DNA from: Streptomyces massasporeus
GTDB lineage: Bacteria; Actinomycetota; Actinomycetes; Streptomycetales; Streptomycetaceae
Direction of reading: 5' to 3'
Assembly: GCF_014648995.1 (NCBI RefSeq)
Contig: NZ_BMSE01000018.1
Span: 62,001 to 126,000 of the forward strand
Length of the DNA stretch: 64,000 nt
The notes beneath the pieces were generated by a model. That model ran no database searches. It saw nothing but the letters and a program-made list of their open reading frames with translations, and was not told where the DNA came from. The position numbers were made by a program, and so were the translations under genes. The number at the start of each line of letters is the position of its first letter. Within the stretch, counting starts at the first letter, position 1. Shown here piece by piece: positions 43,020 through 50,169 of this stretch.

Positions 43020-43418
43020 TCACGCGCCGGGCCGGCTCTGGATCCGCATGCCGGGGCGGCGGCGGTGAACCGTCACGTACGACAGGCCGCTCTCGCCGGC
43101 CCGCACGCTGCGGACGCTGCCGTGCGGCAGCCAGACGAGGCTGCCGGACTCCACCGCGCACGGCCCGGTGGCCGAACCGAGCACGCCGTCGCCGTCGACG
43201 ACCAGCAGGAGGACGTCGAGGTCGGGTTCGGCGTGGGCGTCGATGGAGCCCTGGGGCGGGACGCGGACGAGATTGGCGTCCAGTTGCCGGCCGGGCGCGG
43301 CCAGTCGCCACAGGGCGCCGGTGGAGTCCGCGCCGGCCTCGACGAGGGAGCCGGTGTTGCCCAGGATCCGGGGAAGGGGAGCGTCGGCCGCGCCGGGGAT
43401 CTCCTCCGGGTCAGTCAT
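43020..43418 (-). CDS. Small cupin-like protein
   Basis: A 132-residue single-domain beta-barrel protein. VPPQGSIDAHAEPDLDVLLLV corresponds to cupin motif 1 and SGSLVWLPHGSVRSV to motif 2. The metal ligands are only partly present, with one His in each motif. The ATG at 43418 is preferred; an ATG five codons upstream has no better site. It precedes the histidine-phosphatase-like gene on the same strand by 31 bp and may be co-transcribed. The function is not predictable. Confidence 0.75.
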   Translation of the reverse strand: MTDPEEIPGAADAPLPRILGNTGSLVEAGADSTGALWRLAAPGRQLDANLVRVPPQGSIDAHAEPDLDVLLLVVDGDGVLGSATGPCAVESGSLVWLPHGSVRSVRAGESGLSYVTVHRRRPGMRIQSRPGA

Positions 43419-43550
43419 GGATCGCGCCACCATCCGATACGGGCCTGCCCTGGGCCGGTTCACCTGTCCGGCAGGCGATCCGCACCGCTCACGGCCGGAC
43501 GCCCAGAGGAATCTAGCATCGGCTCTCGTCCCGACCGTGGCCGATACCGC

Positions 43551-44495
43551 TCACTCATCGTCGGACGTGGTGGGCCGCGTCCGGCCGGGCTCCGGCTCCT
43601 CGCCCTGCAGCGCACGGGCGTGCAGCACGTCGCCGATGAACAGGTCGTAGATCAGCACGCCGATCACACCGCCGACGAGCGGCCCGACGATCGGGATCCA
43701 CCAGTAGTCGCTGAACGCCCCGGCCAGGCTGCCGGGAAACGCCAGTCCGTCCCATCCCGCCATCCAGGTGAACAGGCGCGGGCCGAGGTCGCGGGCCGGG
43801 TTGATGGCGTATCCCGCGTTCGCGCCGTAGGACATGCCGATGGCCGCCACGACGAAGCCGATCACCAGCGGGCCGAGGTTCGCCTTCACGGCCGTGTTGC
43901 GCAGGTCGATGATCGCCACCACCAGCATGACCAGGAAGGCGGTGCCGACGATCTGGTCGAGCAGCGGCCCCAAGACGCCGCCGTTGAAGTACGGCGCCGG
44001 GAAGGTGGCGAAGATCGAGAACGAGGCGAGGGTCTTCCCGTTGGTCTTCGGCCCCTTGAAGGCGTCGTCGAAGGCGTTGATGGCGTCGTGGTACACGGCG
44101 TAGACCAGGGCGGCCCCGGCCAGGGCGCCGAGCACCTGGGAGGCCCAGTAGGGCAGGACCTTGACCCAGGGGAACTTGCGGCGGACGGCGAAGGCCAGGG
44201 TGACCGCCGGGTTGATGTGCGCTCCGCTGACGCCACCGGCCACGTAGATGCCGAGGATCACGGCCATGCACCAGCCCCAGGTGATCAGGAGCCAGTCCCC
44301 GGCGCCGAGGAAGAAGATGGTGGGCCCCTCGGTGCGGCCCGAGCCGGGCAGCGCCGCCACCGTCATCGCCACGACGCCGCATCCGAAGGAGATGAGGACG
44401 AAGGTCCCCAGGAACTCCGCCAGGCACTCGCCCGCCAGGCCTGCGCGACGTCTGAGCCTCGAGGGTTTCACCAGAGGCTTGATCTCCACTGCCAT
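43551..44495 (-). CDS. Aquaglyceroporin (MIP family)
   Basis: A 314-residue membrane protein with six helices and both NPA boxes: VSGAHINPAVTLAF and GYAINPARDLGPRLF. The Asp after the second box (NPARD) and the long loops mark the glycerol facilitator branch. It passively transports glycerol or similar small solutes. No glycerol kinase or glycerol-3-phosphate dehydrogenase is adjacent, unlike typical glpFKD operons. The C-terminal 25 residues are charged and disordered. Confidence 0.92.
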   Translation of the reverse strand: MAVEIKPLVKPSRLRRRAGLAGECLAEFLGTFVLISFGCGVVAMTVAALPGSGRTEGPTIFFLGAGDWLLITWGWCMAVILGIYVAGGVSGAHINPAVTLAFAVRRKFPWVKVLPYWASQVLGALAGAALVYAVYHDAINAFDDAFKGPKTNGKTLASFSIFATFPAPYFNGGVLGPLLDQIVGTAFLVMLVVAIIDLRNTAVKANLGPLVIGFVVAAIGMSYGANAGYAINPARDLGPRLFTWMAGWDGLAFPGSLAGAFSDYWWIPIVGPLVGGVIGVLIYDLFIGDVLHARALQGEEPEPGRTRPTTSDDE

Positions 44496-44655
44496 GTGAT
44501 TTCTCCCTGGGTTCGCTGCGGTGCCGCCTGACGCGCGGTAATCACGTGGTAACCCGGCGCGTGGGGCGCGGCAACCGCAGGAGACTCCCAGGTGGCTCGC
44601 TCACCTGCCCGCCGGACGGGCGGGCGGCGGGGTGGGCGGTTCGTCGACGATGTCG

Positions 44656-44709
44656 AGCGGCCCTGGGGTGGGTCGTCGAAGAGGTCAGCGGCCCTGGGGT
44701 GTGTCGTCG
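44656..44709. repeat. 31-bp-period direct repeat spanning a gene end
   Basis: A 23-bp segment beginning AGCGGCCCTGGGGTG at 44656 recurs at 44687 with one mismatch. The second copy contains the last codons of the regulator gene and part of its stop, so the 3' end of that gene appears to have been tandemly duplicated. Confidence 0.7.
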
Positions 44710-45437
44710 GCGGACTCGCTGTCGCCGGAGCCCAGCCGGACGCAGCATTCCCCGGGCTCCGGGGCCAGCGCCGCGCGGACGCCGTTGACCTCCAGGCCGT
44801 CGAGGTAACCGCTGAGGAACGCCTGGTTCATGCCGCACACCAGGTCCGGAGCCTTCGCGGCCAGCGGATGGAAGGGGCAGTTGCGCAGCCGCAGTCGGGT
44901 CGGGGTTTCCCGGACGGGCTCGTAGCCGTACCGGTCCAGCAGGCGTTCGCAGGCGGTGAGTCCGCGCTCGGGGCCCAGTCGGCCGGGGCGGGTCTCGTTC
45001 CGTGCGGCCTCGCCCATCTGCCGGCCGCGCTGCTGCGCGGCGCGCGTCGCCGCCTGTGCGGCGTTCTCGTCGGCCTGCTCGGTCAGGACGGCGTCCAGGA
45101 GCAGGTCGGCCAGCAGCTCGTGGCGCCGGTCGGGGATGTTCACGGTGATCTGGGCGTCGGTGGGCTCGTACACCTTCGGCTGCCGGCCGACCTTGCGGGT
45201 GCCGCCCGGCGCCTCGTAGCGGGCGCGCAGCAGGCCGGCGTCGACCAGCTTGTCGAGGTGGAAGGCGGCGAGTTTCCGGGAGATGCCGACGCTGGCGGCG
45301 GCCTCGTCGCGGGTGACGGCGCGCCGGGCACGCCGGATGAAGGCGAACATGCGCCGCCGCGAGTCCTCGCTCAGGACGCTGACGGAGTCGATGGCGCTGT
45401 CGGCCGGGTCGGCCTGCGCGGGCGGGTCGGAAGCCAC
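44685..45437 (-). CDS. ArsR/SufR-like HTH regulator with C-terminal cysteine cluster
   Basis: A 250-residue regulator. The N-terminal winged helix reads AVTRDEAAASVGISRKLAAF with HLDKLVDAGLLRARYE. The C-terminal region has RNCPFHPLAAKAPDLVCGMN and ECCVRLG, a Cys-x13-Cys spacing plus a later Cys pair. This resembles the Fe-S ligands of SufR-type repressors. The GTG start at 45437 is set by the divergent folE promoter space (127 bp). It is a good candidate to control folE in response to iron, oxygen or redox state. Its C-terminal codons lie in a direct repeat. Confidence 0.85.
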   Translation of the reverse strand: MASDPPAQADPADSAIDSVSVLSEDSRRRMFAFIRRARRAVTRDEAAASVGISRKLAAFHLDKLVDAGLLRARYEAPGGTRKVGRQPKVYEPTDAQITVNIPDRRHELLADLLLDAVLTEQADENAAQAATRAAQQRGRQMGEAARNETRPGRLGPERGLTACERLLDRYGYEPVRETPTRLRLRNCPFHPLAAKAPDLVCGMNQAFLSGYLDGLEVNGVRAALAPEPGECCVRLGSGDSESADDTPQGR

Positions 45438-45564
45438 GGGACAACGGTAACTCCCACACGCATGGGTGCGAAGGCCTTTCGGGTGCTCTGCGCTGCGCGT
45501 CTTGACGTGCGACGGGAATAAGGCAAAAACTTGTTGGTGAAACTCATCTTCGGAGGCCACTGAC

Positions 45565-46221
45565 ATGACCGAGCACCCCGCGCCGACCTCCGTCCGGTCG
45601 GACCTGTACGACGGAGAAGCGACCGCACCCGCGCGGCCCGCCCTGCGGGTGGTCCACGAACCCGACGGGATCGACCTGGCCGCCGCGGAGGTCGCGGCAG
45701 GCCGCTTCCTGGAGGCGCTCGGCATCTCGACGGCTTCGGAGAGCCTGCGCGGCACACCCGGCCGGATGGCCCGCGCGTACGCCGAACTCTTCAGCCCGCG
45801 CCCCTTCGACCTGACCACGTTTCCCAACGACGAGGGCTACGACGAGCTCGTCCTCGCCCGGCGCATCCCGGTGCGGACCGTCTGTGAGCACCATCTGCTG
45901 CCGGTGGTCGGCGTCGCGCACGTCGGCTACCTGCCCGGCGCCCGCATCCTGGGCCTGTCCAAACTGGCGCGCGTCGTCGAGCACTTCGCCTGCCGCCCCC
46001 AGGTCCAGGAGCGCCTGACCAAGCAGGTCGCCGACTGGTTGCAGGACCATCTGGAGCCCAAGGGCGTCGGCGTGGTCATCGAGGCCGAGCACTCCTGCAT
46101 GACGCTGCGCGGTGTCCAGGCCGCCGGCTCCGACACCCTGACCTCCACCCTGCTCGGCCTGCTGCGCTCCGACGCCCGCTCCCGCGGTGAGTTCCTCGCC
46201 CTGGCGGGCGTGACCCGGTAG
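45565..46221 (+). CDS. folE: GTP cyclohydrolase I
   Basis: A 218-residue enzyme. VRTVCEHHLLPVVGVAHVGY provides Cys and His zinc ligands, EAEHSCMTLRGVQ the second Cys, and GLSKLARVVEHFACRPQVQE the substrate region. It converts GTP to dihydroneopterin triphosphate, first step to folate or pterins. The N-terminal 30 residues are variable. Streptomyces usually carry a housekeeping folE in a folate operon; this isolated copy beside a cysteine-rich regulator is more likely an accessory, conditionally expressed one. CGGAGG precedes the ATG. It converges on the PLP decarboxylase with only 3 bp between stops. Confidence 0.94.
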   Translation: MTEHPAPTSVRSDLYDGEATAPARPALRVVHEPDGIDLAAAEVAAGRFLEALGISTASESLRGTPGRMARAYAELFSPRPFDLTTFPNDEGYDELVLARRIPVRTVCEHHLLPVVGVAHVGYLPGARILGLSKLARVVEHFACRPQVQERLTKQVADWLQDHLEPKGVGVVIEAEHSCMTLRGVQAAGSDTLTSTLLGLLRSDARSRGEFLALAGVTR

Positions 46222-46224
46222 CGG

Positions 46225-47586
46225 TCATGACCGGGCGAGACGCGTGACCCGTTCGTGGAGGCGGTGGACGTGGTCCTCGGACTCCGGCTTCATCAGGACG
46301 CTGCGCAGGATGCGGGCGCCGTCGGCGTCGGCGGTGACCTTCGGGTGGCGGGCGGTGAAGGCGTCACGGTCGGCCTTGAGGGTGCTCAGGAACACGGGAT
46401 CGGGGCCGGTCATGCCCCCGGCCAGGACGCGTGCCGACGCCGCGTCGATGGCGCCGAGGGCGGTGGGCTCCACCGCGGGGAAGTAGCTGACGATGTCCAG
46501 CTCGGGCTGCTGGTACAGCTCCAGCTCGTCCGAGGCGGTGATCAGGCCGGCCCAGTCCAGCGCGGCCCGGCGGCCGGCCCCGAGGACGCGGCCGAGTCCT
46601 TCGGGGGTGGGCGGCAGGACCTGGAAGGTGAGCCACAGCGCCGCGGCGGAGGCCCCGGCGCGGGAGCACTCCAGGCTGATCTCGCCGAGGTGGAGCTCGC
46701 TGGAGGTGAAGTAGGTGTAGGGCGAGTCGTGCAGGTAGAAGCGGCCCACCTCGGGGTCGCGGAAGAGGACGGCACCGCAGCCGTAGGGCTGCAGTCCGTG
46801 TTTGTGCGGGTCGACGACGATCGAGTCGCACCGGGCGATCGCCCGCCAGGGCTGCGGGGGGAGCCCTTCCGGGCCCTCCGCTCCGGCGAGCAAGGTGAAG
46901 AAGCCGCCGTAGGCCGCGTCGACGTGGAGCCGGACGCCGTGGCGCTCCCGGAGGGCGAGGGCGTCGTGGATCGGATCGATGGCCCCGAGGCCGGTGGTGC
47001 CGGCGGTGAGGACGACCGTGCCCACCTCTCCCGTCCGCAGGATGCCCTCGAGCGCGTCGAGGCTGATGCGGCCGCGGTCGTCGGTCGGGATCGGATACCC
47101 CTTCATGCCCAGGACGTGGCACATGCGGCCGTGGGTGTAGTGGGCGTCGGCGCTGTAGGCGATCCCGCGGCCGGGGTGGAGCTCGCGGGCGACGAAGAGG
47201 GCCTCCAGGTTGGCGATCGTGCCGCTGGTGGTGAGGTGGCCGAGGTGGGTGTCGTAGCCGAACATCGTGGCCAGTCGCGCGACGGCCTCGCGCTCCATGC
47301 GGGCGGTGGCGGGACCGCCGTCCAGGGCGTGGTTGTTGGGGTTGATCAGCATGGTGGCGAGGTGGCCGACGACCGCCGCCGGGTGCGGGGGCTTGAGCAT
47401 CTGCCCGGCGTAGCGCGGGTGGAAGAACGGATAGTTGTCCTTCAGCCTCCCGGTGAGCTCCTCGAAGGCGGCGGCGAAGCGGTCGTCGTCGACGAGGAGG
47501 GACGGGTGCTGCTCATAGGGCCCGAACGTGCCGGCCCACTGCTGTATCGCGTCGTTGGCCCGGCCGAGCCAGTGCTTCAGGTCCAC
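46225..47586 (-). CDS. PLP-dependent group II decarboxylase
   Basis: A 453-residue enzyme. The PLP lysine lies in VVDPHKHGLQPYGCG, TTSGTIANLEALFVAREL binds the phosphate, and LHVDAAYGGFF is the cofactor Asp region. YFTSSELHLGEISLECSRAG is typical of the DABA/aspartate/tyrosine decarboxylase branch. The substrate is an amino acid, not resolvable further. The GTG start with GAGGGAGA upstream is preferred over upstream codons that overlap the MarR operator region. It is divergent from a MarR regulator with strong inverted repeats between them. Confidence 0.9.
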   Translation of the reverse strand: MDLKHWLGRANDAIQQWAGTFGPYEQHPSLLVDDDRFAAAFEELTGRLKDNYPFFHPRYAGQMLKPPHPAAVVGHLATMLINPNNHALDGGPATARMEREAVARLATMFGYDTHLGHLTTSGTIANLEALFVARELHPGRGIAYSADAHYTHGRMCHVLGMKGYPIPTDDRGRISLDALEGILRTGEVGTVVLTAGTTGLGAIDPIHDALALRERHGVRLHVDAAYGGFFTLLAGAEGPEGLPPQPWRAIARCDSIVVDPHKHGLQPYGCGAVLFRDPEVGRFYLHDSPYTYFTSSELHLGEISLECSRAGASAAALWLTFQVLPPTPEGLGRVLGAGRRAALDWAGLITASDELELYQQPELDIVSYFPAVEPTALGAIDAASARVLAGGMTGPDPVFLSTLKADRDAFTARHPKVTADADGARILRSVLMKPESEDHVHRLHERVTRLARS

Positions 47587-47630
47587 TGATCTCCCTCTCT
47601 GCCGATTGCTGGGGTGCAGGACGACCATAG

Positions 47631-47672
47631 GAGTTAGTTGACTCCTCAGCAATTGATTGCTCAGTAATTGAG
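47631..47672. promoter_or_regulatory. MarR-type operator cluster between decarboxylase and marR
   Basis: An AT-rich patch in GC-rich surroundings holds AGCAAT-TG-ATTGCT (47648-47661, perfect arms), GAGT-N6-ACTC (47631-47644), and a direct repeat TCAGCAATTGA/TCAGTAATTGA 15 bp apart (47646 and 47661). It is centred in the 121-bp divergent promoter region, as expected for an autoregulating MarR protein. Confidence 0.72.
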
Positions 47673-47707
47673 ACGACAGTAGGTGAAGAAGCAGTAAAGT
47701 CGGCCGG

Positions 47708-48190
47708 GTGAACCCCGTGAACCGAGAGAACGACGAGGCGGCCCGCGTCGCCGACAGCCGGCTCGTGCACGACTTCGGGCTCCTGATCAAGGCCGCCACC
47801 CGCCTGGAACAGCGGATCGACACGGCCCTGCGCAAGGAGTGCGAGATCAGCCACACGATGTTCGAGGTGCTCATCCGGCTCTGTCGGCACCCGGACGAGG
47901 AGATCTCGCAGCGCCGGCTCGCCGACGACCTCACGCTCACCAGCAGCGGCATCACCCGCCTGATCGACCGTATGGAGGGGTCCGGTCTGGTGCGGCGCGT
48001 ACCGGCCCCCGGGGACCGCAGAAGTGTCCTGGTCGAGTCGACCGACCACGGTCGTGCGGTGTTCCTCCGGGCCGCCGCCGCCCACGCGCAGGTCGTGGAG
48101 CGGTACTTCGTGGCGCCGCTGGCCTCCGCGGACTACGGGCGGCTGACCCACTCGCTGGGCGAGATCGAGAAGGCGCTGCGCGACAGCTGA
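47708..48190 (+). CDS. MarR-family transcriptional regulator
   Basis: A 160-residue winged-helix regulator. The DNA-binding part reads ISQRRLADDLTLTSSGITRL with IDRMEGSGLVRRVPAPGDRR as the wing, followed by the dimerisation helix. Two in-frame GTG codons (47708 and 47717) could start it. It is divergent from the PLP decarboxylase and should repress it and itself through the repeats between them. The effector is unknown; the decarboxylase substrate or product would be logical. Confidence 0.92.
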   Translation: MNPVNRENDEAARVADSRLVHDFGLLIKAATRLEQRIDTALRKECEISHTMFEVLIRLCRHPDEEISQRRLADDLTLTSSGITRLIDRMEGSGLVRRVPAPGDRRSVLVESTDHGRAVFLRAAAAHAQVVERYFVAPLASADYGRLTHSLGEIEKALRDS

Positions 48191-48204
48191 CTCCTCGGTG
48201 ACGG

Positions 48205-48882
48205 TCAGGTCCGCGTCTCTCCGGCGCGGACCAGCCCGCTCTCGTAGGCCATGACCACGAGTTGGGCCCGGTCCCGGGCGCCGAGCTTGGCCATGGCCCG
48301 GTTGGCGTGGGTCTTGACGGTGACCGGGGTGACGAAGAGCCGTTCGGCGATCTCGTCGTTGGACAGGCCCGTGGCCACCAGTGTCATGACCTGGCGCTCC
48401 CGGGGTGTCAGCGTGGCCAGCCGCTCCGGGGCGGCGAGGGCGCCGGGGGAGGGCTGGGAGAGGAACCGGGCGATCAGTCCCTTGGTCGCGGTGGGCGAGA
48501 GCAACGCCTCGTCCGCCGCGACCAGCCGGATCGCGTGCAGGAGTTCGGCCGGCTCGACGCCCTTGCCGAGGAAGCCGCTCGCACCGGCCCGCAGCGCCTC
48601 GACGACGAACTCGTCCACCTCGAACGTGGTGAGCACCAGCACCTTCACCCCGGCCAGATCCTCGTCCCGGCCGATGAGCCGGGTGGCCTCGATACCGTCG
48701 ACCTCCGGCATCCGGATGTCCATCACCACGACATCGGCGCGTGCGGAGCGGGCCAGATCCGCCGCCTCCCGCCCGTTGGACGCCTCCGCGACGACCTCCA
48801 TGTCCTGCTGAGCGTCGATGAGCAGCCGGAAGGTGCCCCGCAGCAGGGCCTGGTCGTCGGCGAGCAGAACACGGATCGTCAT
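48205..48882 (-). CDS. NarL-family response regulator
   Basis: A 225-residue response regulator. The receiver domain has RVLLADDQALLRG (acidic pocket) and VVVMDIRMPEVDG (phospho-Asp). The C-terminal LuxR-type HTH reads LTPRERQVMTLVATGLSNDE then IAERLFVTPVTVKTH. It is downstream of the sensor kinase by 22 bp on the same strand and is its partner. The target genes probably include the MMPL transporter upstream in the same direction. Confidence 0.94.
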   Translation of the reverse strand: MTIRVLLADDQALLRGTFRLLIDAQQDMEVVAEASNGREAADLARSARADVVVMDIRMPEVDGIEATRLIGRDEDLAGVKVLVLTTFEVDEFVVEALRAGASGFLGKGVEPAELLHAIRLVAADEALLSPTATKGLIARFLSQPSPGALAAPERLATLTPRERQVMTLVATGLSNDEIAERLFVTPVTVKTHANRAMAKLGARDRAQLVVMAYESGLVRAGETRT

Positions 48883-48904
48883 GGGTGACTCTTACCTCGT
48901 GGGG

Positions 48905-50092
48905 TCAGGCGGACGCGGGGGCGAGGGCCAGCGGGAGTTCGGCGACCACCTGGAAGCCGCCCTCGGGAAGCGGCCCGGCGGTGACCGTCCCGCCGATCGC
49001 GGTCGCCCGCTCGTACATGCCGATCAGACCGTGACCGGAACCGGGGCCGGGGGAGGCTCCGGGGCGACCGTCGTCCGTCACCGTGATCCGCAGCCGGTCC
49101 GGGCCGAAGTCCAGCACCACCTCCGCCCGCGTCGCCGACGCGTGCTTGTGGGTGTTGGTGAGTGCTTCCTGGACGATCCGGTAGGCCGTCAGTTCCGTGG
49201 TGGGCGCGACGGGCCGGGGTGCGCCGGCGGGCGTCACCCGCACGGACAACCCGCCCGCCCGTACACCGCCGACCAGGGCGTCGAGATCGGCCAGTCCCGG
49301 GATGGGCGCGCGGGAGTCGGGCCCGTCGTCGGGCTGGCGCAACAGGCCCACGGTGGCGCGCAGTTCGTCGAGCGCGGCGCGACTGTTGTCCTTGATGTGG
49401 GCCAGCGCCTCGTACGCGCGGTCGGGATCGTTGCGCATGAGGTGGTGGGCCACGCCCGCCTGGGCGTTGACCAGGGTGATGTGGTGGGCGACGACGTCGT
49501 GCAGTTCGCGGGCGATGCGGACGCGCTCCTCGGTGACCCGGCGCCGGGCCTCCTCCTCGCGGGTGCGCTCGGCGCGTTCGGCCCGTGCCTCGACTTCGGC
49601 GAGGTGCCGGCGGCGGGTGCGGACGGCGTGGCCCAGCGCGGTGGCGGCGATCGCGAGGTCGAACCTGAGCAGACTGGTGCCCGCGAGGGGCGGCTCGGAG
49701 TCGGCGATCGCGTAGACGGCCGTGATCAGGACCGACGCGGTGATGCCGACGATCCAGGCGGTGCGCCGGCTGCTGCGGGTGGCGAGGCTGTAGAGCGCCA
49801 CGAGGCTCGCGGCCGGCGCCATGGAGAAGTCCGGCGCGACGGACAGGTGGGCCAGATCGACGGCCAGCGAGGCGAAGACGACTGGAAGGGGCCATCGGCT
49901 GCGGAAGACCAGCGGCACGCACGCCAGCGCCATCCAGGCCGTGCCGCCCGGGCGGGGCGCGTGCCAGTCGGAACCGTTCTCGCCCGCCGCTGTCGCCGCC
50001 GCGCCCACCAGAACGAGCACCACCGCCGGAAGCGCGTCCCGGATCCGCTCGTGACGGGCCGGCAACCGCCGACTCAACGCAACCACCTGCAC
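48905..50092 (-). CDS. NarL-type sensor histidine kinase
   Basis: A 395-residue membrane kinase. About five N-terminal helices span residues 18-150. A coiled linker rich in Arg/Glu follows. The HisKA_3 H-box is RIARELHDVVAHHITLVNAQ, and the ATPase domain includes EALTNTHKHASATRAEV and GHGLIGMYERATAIGG. There is no large extracellular sensor, so it probably senses membrane state or a membrane-active compound. Two nearby GTG codons (50092, 50086) could start it. It lies 77 bp downstream of the MMPL gene and forms a pair with the response regulator. Confidence 0.93.
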   Translation of the reverse strand: MQVVALSRRLPARHERIRDALPAVVLVLVGAAATAAGENGSDWHAPRPGGTAWMALACVPLVFRSRWPLPVVFASLAVDLAHLSVAPDFSMAPAASLVALYSLATRSSRRTAWIVGITASVLITAVYAIADSEPPLAGTSLLRFDLAIAATALGHAVRTRRRHLAEVEARAERAERTREEEARRRVTEERVRIARELHDVVAHHITLVNAQAGVAHHLMRNDPDRAYEALAHIKDNSRAALDELRATVGLLRQPDDGPDSRAPIPGLADLDALVGGVRAGGLSVRVTPAGAPRPVAPTTELTAYRIVQEALTNTHKHASATRAEVVLDFGPDRLRITVTDDGRPGASPGPGSGHGLIGMYERATAIGGTVTAGPLPEGGFQVVAELPLALAPASA

Positions 50093-50169
50093 TCCCTCAC
50101 TCTACGCAGCACGGACCGGCCGACGGTGCGTCAGCCCGCCACCCGGTCCGCGCCCTGCGTCGATGTCCG

